64,000 nt of DNA from Planctomycetota bacterium. Lineage in GTDB: Bacteria > Planctomycetota > UBA1135 > UBA2386. The notes beneath the pieces were generated by a model. The model was given only the letters and a program-made list of their open reading frames with translations. It was not told the origin of the DNA and did no database searches. The stretch is taken from NCBI GenBank assembly GCA_020638655.1, contig JACKIC010000004.1:62001-126000 (forward strand), written 5' to 3'. Shown one piece after another: positions 9,393-17,018 of this stretch; position 1 is the stretch's first letter; every line of letters starts with the position of its first letter. A program made the position numbers and the translations under genes.

Positions 9393-10496
9393 ATGGCCGG
9401 ACTCTCTCGTCGTTCGTTCCTCGCCCTGGGCGCAGCGGCCGCTGCAGCTCGAACCGTGCCTGCCGCCGCCTGGCCGGGTTGGCCGCAGGTGGGCACCATC
9501 TGGCACGACGTCGTCGACTGGCCGATCGAGGGGCGCGCGTTCCAGGATCGCAAGGCGCCCTACGACCGGCTGCCCGCGCGCGCCGAGGGCGTGGTGCGCA
9601 AGCAGGTCTGGGACCTGTCGCGCGACAGCGCCGGCATGATGCTGCGCTTCTCGACGCACAGTCCGTTCCTGTCGGTGCGCTACCAGCTCAACCGCGCGCG
9701 GCTCGCGATGGCGCACATGCCGGCGACGGGCGCCAGCGGCTGTGATCTCTACTGCCACGACGGCAAGGGCTGGCGCTGGGTCGAGGTGACGCGGCCCGGC
9801 AAGCAGCAGGTCGAGGCCAAGCTGTTCGACGGCGCGCCGGCCGCGCCGCGCCGCTTCCAGCTCTACCTGCCGCTCTACAACGGCGTCGACAAGCTCGAGC
9901 TGGGGGTGTCCGAGGGGGCCGAGGTCACGCCGCTGCCGCCGCGCGACAGCAAGCCGATCCTCTGCTACGGCACCTCGATCATGCACGGCGCGTGCGCCTC
10001 GCGGCCCGGCATGGCGTGGCCCGCGATCGTCGGCCGCGCGCTCGACCGGCAGATGCTCAACTTCGGCTTCTCGGGCAACGGCAAGATGGAGGCCGAGGTC
10101 GCGCAGTTCCTCGTCGAACTGGACCCGGCGGTGTTCCTGATCGACTGCCTGCCCAACATGTCGCCGCAGCAGGTGGCCGAGCGCACCGTGCCGCTGGTGC
10201 GGCAGATCCGCGACAAGCGCCCCGACACGCCGATCCTGATGGTCGAGGACCGCACCTTCGCCAACGCGTGGTTCCACGGCAAGCGCGCGAGCGACCACGA
10301 GGCGCGGCGCAAGGCGCTGCGCGAGGCCGTGGCGCAGGCGCGCGGCGACGGCATCACGGGGCTGCACCTGCTCGGCGGCGCCGACCTGCTCGGCGACGAC
10401 GGCGACGGCACCACCGACGGCTCGCACCCCAACGACCTGGGCATGACCCGGCAGGCCGCGAAGGTGACCGCCGCGCTGCGTGCGATCCTCGGCTGA
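9393..10496 (+). CDS. Tat-exported SGNH/GDSL hydrolase
   Basis: About 367 residues from the ATG at 9393. The start is fixed by a twin-arginine signal (LSRRSFLALGAAAAAA) that directs folded export. The first 150 residues form a beta-sandwich-like domain. The catalytic SGNH domain follows: block I appears as YGTSIMHG (nucleophile Ser195, with Thr in place of Asp of GDS), block III as SGNGKMEAEVA, and block V as DGSHPNDLG (Asp342, His345). This two-domain form with GTS is known from bacterial esterases thought to deacetylate polysaccharides. An extracytoplasmic carbohydrate esterase is the best guess. It is divergent from the dehydrogenase gene and is followed 34 bp later by the DinB gene on the same strand. 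Confidence 0.85.
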   Translation: MAGLSRRSFLALGAAAAAARTVPAAAWPGWPQVGTIWHDVVDWPIEGRAFQDRKAPYDRLPARAEGVVRKQVWDLSRDSAGMMLRFSTHSPFLSVRYQLNRARLAMAHMPATGASGCDLYCHDGKGWRWVEVTRPGKQQVEAKLFDGAPAAPRRFQLYLPLYNGVDKLELGVSEGAEVTPLPPRDSKPILCYGTSIMHGACASRPGMAWPAIVGRALDRQMLNFGFSGNGKMEAEVAQFLVELDPAVFLIDCLPNMSPQQVAERTVPLVRQIRDKRPDTPILMVEDRTFANAWFHGKRASDHEARRKALREAVAQARGDGITGLHLLGGADLLGDDGDGTTDGSHPNDLGMTRQAAKVTAALRAILG

Positions 10497-10530
10497 GCCC
10501 CTCTTCTCCGACCTTGCTGCAGGACCAGCC

Positions 10531-11046
10531 ATGAACCGCCCCGCTGCCGACGAGTACGCTCCCTACTTCCACGCCTACGTCGACCGCGTGCCGGGCGACG
10601 ACCTGATCGCGCGGCTGCAGGAGCAGGGGGAAGGCACGCGGCGCCTGTTGGCCGGCCTCGACGAGGTTGCCGGCATGCATCGCTACGCCGCCGGCAAGTG
10701 GACGGTCAAGCGCGTGCTGCAGCACGTGGTCGACGGTGAGCGCATGTTCACCTACCGCGCGTTGTGCATCGCCCGCGGCGAGCAGCAGTCGCTGCCGGGC
10801 TTCGACGAGAACGCCTACGCCGAGCTCGACGGCAGCGACGCGCGCTCGCTCGCCTCGATCGTCGCCGAGTTCGCCGCCGTGCGTGCGGCCAGCATCGCGC
10901 TGTTCAGCGGCTTCGAGGACGCGGCCTGGCGCCGCCGCGGCGTCGCCAACGGCAACCCGTTCACGGTGCGGGCGCTGGCCTGGGTCGCCGCGGGCCACGA
11001 GCTGCACCACCGCACGGTGCTGCGCGAGCGCTACGGCGTCGGCTGA
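10531..11046 (+). CDS. DinB-family protein
   Basis: A 171-residue protein of the DinB/YfiT-like four-helix-bundle superfamily. Metal-binding histidines are visible in the LQHVVDGERMFTYRA segment near residues 70-84 and in GHELHHRTVLRERY near residues 154-167, the usual HxxxH-like triad layout. The N-terminal YFHAYVDRVPGDDLIARLQ stretch is also typical of the family. Members are thiol-dependent transferases or metalloenzymes acting on small molecules, and the exact reaction cannot be told. ATG at 10531 was chosen over upstream in-frame starts that overlap the hydrolase gene. Its 3' end overlaps the convergent 11031-11495 gene by 16 bp. Confidence 0.85.
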   Translation: MNRPAADEYAPYFHAYVDRVPGDDLIARLQEQGEGTRRLLAGLDEVAGMHRYAAGKWTVKRVLQHVVDGERMFTYRALCIARGEQQSLPGFDENAYAELDGSDARSLASIVAEFAAVRAASIALFSGFEDAAWRRRGVANGNPFTVRALAWVAAGHELHHRTVLRERYGVG

Positions 11047-11495
11047 TCGGCGTCGCGCACGCGGCGCAACTCGAACGCATCGCCGGCCTGCTGGATGCGC
11101 CAACGCCCCGTCAACACGTCGCCGGTCGCGTCGAGTATTCCTTCGTAGACGACGCGCACGTTGTCGGCCTCGACGCGCTGCACGGCATGGCCGCGATGCC
11201 AGACCTCGAAATGCTGCGTGCCCTGGTACTGTTTGAGGAAGCGCACGTCGTCGCCTTCGACCACGCCTTCGACCAGCGACGTCTCCGGGAACGACGACAC
11301 GATGTCGAACTCGCCGTCGACGACCTCGTCGCCGTGCTCGTCGAAGACCTTGCGCGGGCAGGTGCCCATCGTCAGCGGGTCGAGGTCGCGCATCCAGCCC
11401 ACGAACACCTCGCCGCGGTGTTCGATGTGCAGCTCGATGCCGTGCGGCCCGTCCTGTTCGTAGTGGCCGCGCCAGGTCCCGCTCAGGTTGGTCAC
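11031..11495 (-). CDS. small hypothetical protein, beta-rich
   Basis: About 154 residues from a GTG at 11493-11495. The start was chosen because it overlaps the stop of the upstream methyltransferase gene as GTGA, a translational-coupling arrangement. The sequence begins LSGTWRGHYEQDGPHGIELH and alternates short beta strands with polar turns (FVGWMRDLD, FDIVSSFPETSLVEG, LTGRWRIQQAGDAFELRRV), suggesting a lipocalin-like or avidin-like small barrel. It has no signal peptide. I do not recognise a named family. Cotranscription with the RNA methyltransferase is likely, with no evident functional link. It ends inside the last codons of the convergent DinB gene. Confidence 0.7.
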   Translation of the reverse strand: MTNLSGTWRGHYEQDGPHGIELHIEHRGEVFVGWMRDLDPLTMGTCPRKVFDEHGDEVVDGEFDIVSSFPETSLVEGVVEGDDVRFLKQYQGTQHFEVWHRGHAVQRVEADNVRVVYEGILDATGDVLTGRWRIQQAGDAFELRRVRDADQPTP

Positions 11496-12637
11496 TGCCC
11501 TTCCTCTGCGGGCGAACCGGCGGCGAGCGCGGTCACCGACAGGCCGCCGTGCCTGGTGGTGAAGACCGCCTGCAGCGGCAGGCCCGTGCGGCGCGCGAGG
11601 CGAGGGTCGTGCGCGATCATCGTCGCCGACCAGCCTGCGCCGAGCGACCGCACGCAGTTGCCGAACGTCTGGTAGAGCGGCAGCAGGCTGCGCTGCGCGC
11701 CGATCCGCACGCCGTAGGGCGGGTTGGTGACGATGCGGCCGCTCGCTGGCCCCGCCGCGGGGTCGTTCAGCCACGGCTGCGCGCGCAGCGCTGCGCAGGT
11801 GAACTCGATCGCGTCCGCGAGGCCGGCGCGCGCCGCGTTGCCGCGCGCCGATTCGATCGCCCCGGCGTCGCGGTCGCCGGCCGCGACGCGCGGCGGCTCG
11901 GTCACCTCGGGGCGCGCGCCTTCGACCCGTGCCCAGGTCGCCGCGTCGAACAGCGCCAGGTGCTGCAGCGGCGGCGGTCGCAGCCGCCCCGGCGGCAACC
12001 CGCGCAGCAGCGCCGCGGCCTCGATCGCGATCGTGCCCGAACCGCAGAACGGATCGAGCACCGCCGCGCCCGACGGCACCTGCGCGGCGCGCACCAGCGC
12101 GTGGGCGATGTCCTCACGCAGCGGCGCCTTGCCGGTGGCGAGGCGATAGCCGCGGCGGTGCAGTGGCGTGACCGAGGTGTCGAGCGAGACCGTGCAGTGG
12201 TCGTCTTCGAAGCGCACCGCGATGCGCGCCACCGGGGCGTCCGAGTCCGGCGCGTGCGCCGGCAATTCGCCGAGCGCGCCTTGGATCGAGCGTTCGACCC
12301 GCTCGGTGATCGCGCCGGTGTGGAACAGGCGCGAGCGCCGCGCGGTCGCGGTGACCTGCACGGCGACATCGTCGCGCAACCACTGCGCCCACGGCAGCGC
12401 CGCCGCCTTGCGTTCGAGTTCGCCCAGCGCGCGGCAGCGGAACTCGGCGACGCGCAGCAGCACGTGGCTGGCAGTGCCGAGCCACAGGCCGCAGCGCAGC
12501 AGCAGTTCGAGGTCGGCGTCGAAGCCCACGCCGCCGGCGGCCGGCCGCGGGTCGGCGCCGAGCTCGCGCAGTTCGGCCGCGAGCAGCGGTTCGAGGCCGG
12601 GCAGGCACGCGGCGAAGGCGGCCGACGGGGAGGACAT
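11492..12637 (-). CDS. THUMP-type class I RNA methyltransferase (RlmL/TrmN-like)
   Basis: A 381-residue protein. The N-terminal 60 residues have the ferredoxin-like opening of this group (ACLPGLEPLLAAELRELG). A THUMP-like segment follows to about residue 160, with HTGAITERVERSIQGAL. The Rossmann methyltransferase domain shows motif I as LDPFCGSGTIAIE near 195 and catalytic motif IV as TNPPYGVRIG near 300, the signature of N2-guanosine/N6-adenine RNA methyltransferases. It should methylate a guanine in rRNA or tRNA using S-adenosylmethionine. The exact target cannot be read from the sequence. A MITE-like element fills most of the gap between this gene and the upstream ferredoxin reductase gene on the same strand. 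Confidence 0.88.
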   Translation of the reverse strand: MSSPSAAFAACLPGLEPLLAAELRELGADPRPAAGGVGFDADLELLLRCGLWLGTASHVLLRVAEFRCRALGELERKAAALPWAQWLRDDVAVQVTATARRSRLFHTGAITERVERSIQGALGELPAHAPDSDAPVARIAVRFEDDHCTVSLDTSVTPLHRRGYRLATGKAPLREDIAHALVRAAQVPSGAAVLDPFCGSGTIAIEAAALLRGLPPGRLRPPPLQHLALFDAATWARVEGARPEVTEPPRVAAGDRDAGAIESARGNAARAGLADAIEFTCAALRAQPWLNDPAAGPASGRIVTNPPYGVRIGAQRSLLPLYQTFGNCVRSLGAGWSATMIAHDPRLARRTGLPLQAVFTTRHGGLSVTALAAGSPAEEGQ

Positions 12638-12681
12638 CCCCGCACGGTAGCGAGGCCGACGGTCGGTTCCAGGCGCCGGTG

Positions 12682-12798
12682 GGGACTGCTGGCTTCCGTG
12701 CGGTTGCAGACTCGGGGCCCGTTTCGGCGGCGCCAGGGCCTGATTGCGCGGCCGAAGACGCCTTCCTTCTCGCCAACCGCACCAAAGCCAGCAGTTCC
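12682..12798. mobile_element. MITE-like miniature element related to the 1878-3089 insertion sequence
   Basis: A 117-bp non-coding element bounded by 25-bp inverted repeats that match at 22 positions. Left arm (12682 onward) starts GGGACTGCTGGCTTCCGTGC; the right arm read inward from 12798 starts GGAACTGCTGGCTTTGGTGC. The first 15 bases of the right arm are identical to the left end of the insertion sequence at 1878-1892, so this looks like a non-autonomous derivative that the intact transposase could move. It lies between the ferredoxin reductase gene (stop at 12801-12803) and the methyltransferase gene. Its long arms could also fold in RNA. No target duplication is evident. Confidence 0.7.
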
Positions 12799-12800
12799 GT

Positions 12801-14195
12801 TCAGCGTCCGCGCAGCTCGCGGATCACCGTCAGCATCTCGTCGATCGAAGGCAGCTTGTGGCGCAGCTGGCCGCGTTCGGCGCCGGCCTTCTGCTCCCAG
12901 GCGTCGAGGCGCTGCCAGTCCGACCAGTCGACGACGAACACCCCGCGCTCGTGCAGCAGGGGCCCCAGGTCGTCCCGGGTCGGCTGCAGGTGACGATCGC
13001 CCTCGCGGTCGGCGAGCATCTGCTCGACGGTGGCCTTGGCGTCGGGGCTGTTGGTGCCGATCAGGCCGGTCGGCCCGCGTTTGCACCAGCCGACGACGTA
13101 CTGGCCGGTGACCACTGCGCCGCCCGGTTGTTCGAGCACGCGGCCGGCGTCGTTGGGCACGATGCCCTTCTTGGGTTCGTGCGGCACGCCGGGCACGGGC
13201 AGGCCCTTGTAGCCGATCGCCTTGAACAGCAGATCGACCTGCAGGTCCTCGTATCGATCGATCGCCTTGGGGCGCGGCGTGCCGTCGTCGCCGGCGACCA
13301 GCTCCATGTGCTGGATGCGCACGCCGGACAGCCGCCCGTCCGGGCCGCGCAGCTCGACCGGCGCGACCTTGAAGCGGCAGCGCAGCTTGCGGGAGCCCTC
13401 GCCTTCGCCGCGTTCGGCCTGCTCGTGCACGAACTTGACGTTGCGCTGCTGGCTGCGTGGGGCCGACTCGAGCCACTGCTCGCTGAGCGGATCCAGCGCC
13501 GCCTCTTCGGGGGTGACCACCACGTCGGTGTCGGGCAGCTCGGCGATCTCCTCGATCTCCTTGGGCGAGAACGCGGCCTGCGCCGGGCCGCGGCGGCCGA
13601 GCAGCACGACCTCGCGCGCCTGGTTGTCGCGCAGCACGGCCAGCGCGTGCTCGGCGATGTCGGTGCCGGCGAGCCGTTCGGCCGAGCTCAGCAGCACACG
13701 CGCCACGTCCATCGCCACGTTGCCGTTGCCGACGATCGCGACGCGCCGGGCGCGGGCCAGGTCGAAGCGGTGCTGGCGGTGGTCGGGGTGGCCGTTGTAC
13801 CAGCCGACGAAGTCGGTCGCGGCGTAGACGCCGTCGAGGTCCTCGTGCGGCAGCCCGAGCTTCTGGTCGCTCTCGCAGCCGAACGCGTAGACGATCTGGT
13901 GGTAGTGGTCGGCGAGGTCCGCGACCTGCACGTCGCGACCCAGCTTGACGTTGCCGAAGAAGCGGAAGCCGGGGTTGGCCGCGATCTTCTCGTAGACCTT
14001 GACCACCCCCTTGATGTTCTGGTGGTCGGGCGCGACGCCGCCGCGGACCAGCCCGTACGGGACCGGCAACCGGTCGAACATGTCGACCCGGACACCGTCA
14101 CCCAGTGCCTTGAACAGCGCCTCGGTCGCATAGAACGCCGATGGCCCGGCGCCGACGACGGCGACGCGCCACGGTTGGTTTGTGGCCCCGTGCAT
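12801..14195 (-). CDS. fprA: ferredoxin--NADP+ reductase, FprA/adrenodoxin-reductase type
   Basis: A 464-residue flavoenzyme that passes electrons between NADPH and ferredoxin. The FAD-binding Rossmann motif VAVVGAGPSAFYATE lies at residues 11-25. The family signature VPYGLVRGGVAPDHQNIKGV is near 46-65. The NADP-binding GNGNVAMDVARVLL is near 155-168. The C-terminal GWCKRGPTGLIGTN motif near 385 closes the FAD site. Length matches the family (450-460). It is predicted to be cytoplasmic. ATG at 14193-14195. It is divergent from the VLRF1-like gene, whose possible upstream start would overlap it. The stop codon is two bases from the end of the MITE-like element. Confidence 0.93.
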   Translation of the reverse strand: MHGATNQPWRVAVVGAGPSAFYATEALFKALGDGVRVDMFDRLPVPYGLVRGGVAPDHQNIKGVVKVYEKIAANPGFRFFGNVKLGRDVQVADLADHYHQIVYAFGCESDQKLGLPHEDLDGVYAATDFVGWYNGHPDHRQHRFDLARARRVAIVGNGNVAMDVARVLLSSAERLAGTDIAEHALAVLRDNQAREVVLLGRRGPAQAAFSPKEIEEIAELPDTDVVVTPEEAALDPLSEQWLESAPRSQQRNVKFVHEQAERGEGEGSRKLRCRFKVAPVELRGPDGRLSGVRIQHMELVAGDDGTPRPKAIDRYEDLQVDLLFKAIGYKGLPVPGVPHEPKKGIVPNDAGRVLEQPGGAVVTGQYVVGWCKRGPTGLIGTNSPDAKATVEQMLADREGDRHLQPTRDDLGPLLHERGVFVVDWSDWQRLDAWEQKAGAERGQLRHKLPSIDEMLTVIRELRGR

Positions 14196-14241
14196 GGCGC
14201 GCGATGATAGCGTCCGGGTTCCTCGCGTCTTGCTGCGATCG

Positions 14242-14910
14242 ATGACTTCGGCCGACGGTTCCGTGGTGCGTTTCGGTGTCGACGACCTGCCCGAACAGCT
14301 GCAGGCGTTCGCGCAGCGGTACCCCGACGCCGTCGCCGATCGGCGCGGGCTGACGTTCGTCGCCGGCGCCGCGCGTCTGCGACCGCCGCTGCTGGCGCCG
14401 CGACCGCGCGTCGGGCAGCCGGTCGTCAGCTACCTCGAACGGCTCGCGGTCGATGCCCGCCCGGGCGATGCCGAGCGTCACCTGGTCCTGCTGCTGCGCG
14501 CCGGCGCGGCCGCGGTCGGCTACTGGGAGGGTGACGAGCTGCTCGACCACAAGGCGCTGGCGGCCTATGTGGTGCGCGGCAACGGCAAGGCCCAGCCGAC
14601 CTACCTGGCCAGCCGCGGCAAGTCGCGCTACGGCTCGCGCCTGCGCCTGCAGAACTGGCGGCGCCTGCTGACCGACGTCAGCGAGCGCCTGCGGCGTTGC
14701 GAGGAGCAGTTCGGCGCTCCCGAGCGCATCTTCCTCGGCATGCCCGTGCGCCTGTTGGCCGAGCTGTGGTCCGCCGACCCAGCGCCGCCGTTCGCCCACG
14801 ACGACGCGCGCGTGCAGCGGCTGCCGCTGCATGTGTTCCGCCCCGACTTCGCCGAACTGCAGCGCGTCCGGGCCTGGATGGCGACCGGCGCGCTCGAGTT
14901 GCCCGATTGA
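14242..14910 (+). CDS. VLRF1-like (Vms1/eRF1-like) protein, putative ribosome-rescue release factor
   Basis: About 222 residues from the ATG at 14242; an alternative ATG at 14182 overlaps the divergent reductase gene. The central region has a VVRGNGKAQPTYLASRGKSR segment with a G-x-x-Q motif (Gly115-Lys-Ala-Gln118). A basic helical stretch follows (RLRLQNWRRLLTDVSERLRR), then ERIFLGMPVRLLAELW. This order fits the VLRF1 fold, related to eRF1, in which the GxxQ glutamine hydrolyses peptidyl-tRNA on stalled ribosomes; bacterial versions exist, first noted in Bacteroidetes. The upstream LVLLLRAGAAAVGYWEGDEL strand pair and DHKAL also fit. I infer a ribosome-rescue role. The assignment rests on motif memory, not on a search. 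Confidence 0.55.
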   Translation: MTSADGSVVRFGVDDLPEQLQAFAQRYPDAVADRRGLTFVAGAARLRPPLLAPRPRVGQPVVSYLERLAVDARPGDAERHLVLLLRAGAAAVGYWEGDELLDHKALAAYVVRGNGKAQPTYLASRGKSRYGSRLRLQNWRRLLTDVSERLRRCEEQFGAPERIFLGMPVRLLAELWSADPAPPFAHDDARVQRLPLHVFRPDFAELQRVRAWMATGALELPD

Positions 14911-14931
14911 TGGGCCGGTCGCAGCGCCGGG

Positions 14932-15753
14932 CTACTTCTTGGTCCCCTGGCGCACGAGCTCGGGGCGGTCCAGGTCGAGCTCGCGGATCCAGATGTTGCG
15001 GTAGCGCACGGGATCGCCGTGGTCCTGGAGCCGGATCGGCCCCTTGGCGGCGTGCTTCACGTATTTCGGCAACGAGCGGTGCGCCGTCGGCCCCATGTAG
15101 GCCTGGTCGTGGTGCACGAGGATGCCGTTGTGGATCACCGTGATGCGCGCCGGCTCGCGCACGGCGCCGTCGTCGGCGAAGCGCGGCGCGCGGAACACGA
15201 TGTCGTAGGTCTGCCACTCGCCGGGCGGGCGGCAGGCGTTGACCAGCGGCGGAGTCTGCCCGTACAGCGCCGCGGCCTGGCCGTCGGCGTAGGTCGGGTT
15301 CTCGAACGAGTCGAGCACCTGCACCTCGTAGCGGCCGAAGAAGAAGATGCCGCTGTTGCCGCGCCCCTGGGACTCGCCCTTGGCCGGCGACGGCGTCGCC
15401 CACTCGACGTGCAGCTGGCAGTCGCCGAACTCAGCGCGCGTCTGGATGTCGCCCGTGCGATTGACCGCGGCGAAGCCGCCTTCGATGCGCCACTGGGCCT
15501 TGTCGTCGCGGCCGGTGAACGCGTCGAGGTTCTTGCCGTCGAACAACACGATGGCGTCCTTCGGCGCGGGGATCGGCGCGGCCGGCGCGGGCCCCGGGTC
15601 GACCGCCACGGGGCGCGGCCGCATCGCGTCGTGCACGTGCCAGCCGGTGGGCAGCATCGGGGTGTCGGTGTAGCCAGGCCCCGGTTGGTCCTGGGCCAGG
15701 AGGGCGGTGCTGCAGCCGAGCACCAGGGCGGCGCGAGAGAGTGGCGATGGCAT
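14932..15753 (-). CDS. secreted DUF1080 / 3-keto-disaccharide hydrolase domain protein
   Basis: A 273-residue protein with a signal peptide (SRAALVLGCSTALLAQD) and a single concanavalin-like DUF1080 domain. Typical marks are IVLFDGKNLDAFTGRDD near residues 68-84, GRGNSGIFFFGRYEVQVLDS near 130-149, and a C-terminal KGPIRLQDHGDPVRYRNIWI near 238-257 that is nearly diagnostic. Members hydrolyse 3-keto-glycosides after periplasmic oxidation of sugars, or bind glycans. An extracytoplasmic sugar-degrading role is likely. The gene is convergent with the VLRF1-like gene (21-bp gap) and lies four bases downstream of the sigma-like gene, so it may be cotranscribed with that regulator. Confidence 0.9.
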   Translation of the reverse strand: MPSPLSRAALVLGCSTALLAQDQPGPGYTDTPMLPTGWHVHDAMRPRPVAVDPGPAPAAPIPAPKDAIVLFDGKNLDAFTGRDDKAQWRIEGGFAAVNRTGDIQTRAEFGDCQLHVEWATPSPAKGESQGRGNSGIFFFGRYEVQVLDSFENPTYADGQAAALYGQTPPLVNACRPPGEWQTYDIVFRAPRFADDGAVREPARITVIHNGILVHHDQAYMGPTAHRSLPKYVKHAAKGPIRLQDHGDPVRYRNIWIRELDLDRPELVRQGTKK

Positions 15754-15757
15754 GCCG

Positions 15758-16270
15758 TCACGATGAACGGGTGCCGCGCGGGAAACCAGAGCCTTCGAGC
15801 AGCCGGCGCGCCTTGCGGGTGATCGACGACATCGACCGGCGGAAGTCGCGGGGTTGCATGCCGCAGCTGTTGGCGGCCGCCCGGTGGCTGCGGCAGGTCA
15901 GGGCCGCGTGCAGGGCGTCCTGCTGGCGGGGGGACAGCGTCGCCTGCACGTGCTCCCGGACGAAGTCCGTGCCGCGTGCCCGGCCCTCCGTCTGCGGGCT
16001 CTCGGCATGTGCGGGCTCGCGCGCCACGGCGTGGCTGCCCGATTCGAGTGGGAGCGTGCGGCCCCAGCCTTTGCGAAGCAGCGAATACACGCAGCGGCGC
16101 GCGACCACCCGCAGCCAGGCCTCGGGGTTGTGGGGTGGCCTGCCGGCGAGGGTCGCCAGGGTGAGCTGATGGACGGCCCGTTCGCTGGCCTCGTCGGCCA
16201 GGACGCCGGAGCGGACGACGGTCGCCGCCGCGCGGCGGGCCACGGGTAGGAGTTTTGCCGGATCGTGCAT
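15758..16270 (-). CDS. small sigma-70-like / ECF-like regulator
   Basis: A 170-residue protein with the general plan of an ECF sigma factor. A helical region-2-like part contains ASERAVHQLTLATLAGRPPHNPEAWLRVVARRC (split over residues 28-60, with the AWLRVVARR core). A variable linker follows, then a C-terminal region-4-like part (LSPRQQDALHAALTCRS, residues 111-127, then a helix-turn-helix-like RAAANSCGMQPRDFRRSMSS). The homology is weak, so it may be a degenerate or unusual sigma factor. It lies four bases upstream of the DUF1080 gene on the same strand and diverges from an XRE-type regulator gene. The 175-bp gap carries palindromes. ATG at 16268-16270. Confidence 0.55.
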   Translation of the reverse strand: MHDPAKLLPVARRAAATVVRSGVLADEASERAVHQLTLATLAGRPPHNPEAWLRVVARRCVYSLLRKGWGRTLPLESGSHAVAREPAHAESPQTEGRARGTDFVREHVQATLSPRQQDALHAALTCRSHRAAANSCGMQPRDFRRSMSSITRKARRLLEGSGFPRGTRSS

Positions 16271-16359
16271 GGTGCGTTCCTCGGAGCCTGGATGACAATC
16301 TGTGTGGTTGCCGACTCATACTTTTTCATGCCGGAACGTCAAGTTTCGTGTCGAAGAAG

Positions 16360-16400
16360 CCGATGACGCATCGGATCTTCCGTGGGTCTTTCGCGGAAGA
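16360..16400. promoter_or_regulatory. paired palindromes in a divergent regulator intergenic region
   Basis: Two adjacent inverted repeats lie between the sigma-like gene and the XRE-type gene. The first, at 16360-16374, is CCGATG-ACG-CATCGG. The second, at 16376-16400, is TCTTCCG, an 11-base spacer, then CGGAAGA. Perfect arms of 6 and 7 bp spaced by one helical turn or more are the usual form of dimer-binding operators. The XRE protein is the obvious candidate to bind here and control itself and the facing gene. This is inference from position and symmetry only. Confidence 0.35.
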
Positions 16401-16445
16401 CGGGCCTCCGACAGAATGGATGCGTAGGGACGCAAGGTCCCTTCA

Positions 16446-16967
16446 GTGCACGACGTGAGCGAACTTCCCGAACCGATCCCATCCGAGTCGAGGCCGTCCG
16501 AACCCAGCCCGGCGCGTCCCCTCGCCAGCCACCTTTCGGGGCGCCTGCGTGAACTCCGTGCCCGGCGCGGCATGACCCAGGATCAGGTGGCCAAGCATCT
16601 GGGCTGCCACGAGTCCGCCGTGTCGCGGTGGGAGAGCGGCACGCGCTTTCCCACCGGGGAAGACCTCGTGGCGCTCGCCGACCTGTTCGAGGTCAGCACC
16701 GACGACCTGCTCGGCCGGGCCCGCCAGTATGCGTCGGCCGGCATGGCCCTCGTCGACATGCGGCTGCTCGAGCAGCTGGCCGCGACGCCGTCGACCGCGG
16801 AGTTCGACCAGATCATCGCCGCCCACGAGGAGCAGGCGATTTGGTTGCCGGTGCCCGAAGGCGCCGTGCTGGTGCCGGTGGCGGAGGCGATGCGTCTCGC
16901 GCGCAAGGTGGCGGACAAGCACAAGGCCAGCCAGTTCGCCGACCGGCTGTTCCGCCCGCGCATCTGA
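16446..16967 (+). CDS. XRE-family helix-turn-helix transcriptional regulator
   Basis: About 173 residues from a GTG at 16446. After a proline-rich, acidic leader of about 28 residues comes a Cro/C1-type HTH domain: LRELRARRGMTQDQVAKHLG followed by CHESAVSRWESGTRFPTGED and LVALADLFEVSTDDLLG, roughly residues 34-92. The recognition helix is HESAVSRWES. The C-terminal 80 residues are helical with a hydrophobic LPVPEGAVLVPVAEAMRLA segment, perhaps for dimerisation. It probably binds the palindromes in its own upstream region and thereby controls itself and the divergent sigma-like gene. A later in-frame ATG would remove half the HTH, so the GTG start is preferred. Confidence 0.85.
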   Translation: MHDVSELPEPIPSESRPSEPSPARPLASHLSGRLRELRARRGMTQDQVAKHLGCHESAVSRWESGTRFPTGEDLVALADLFEVSTDDLLGRARQYASAGMALVDMRLLEQLAATPSTAEFDQIIAAHEEQAIWLPVPEGAVLVPVAEAMRLARKVADKHKASQFADRLFRPRI

Positions 16968-17018
16968 AGCGTCGCGGGTGTGGGGGCGCCAGCGGTGAGC
17001 GACCGGCCGGGCTGGTGA

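Noticed and set aside
5861..9745. Very long plus-strand open frame opposite the haem-binding dehydrogenase
   Set aside because: The minus-strand protein has clear family motifs and a CxxCH. The plus-strand translation has biased composition and no motif.
12682..12798. The 117-bp element considered as only a transcription terminator
   Set aside because: The arms are 25 bp separated by 67 bases, no T-run follows, and the end sequence is identical to the insertion-sequence end, so a mobile origin explains more.
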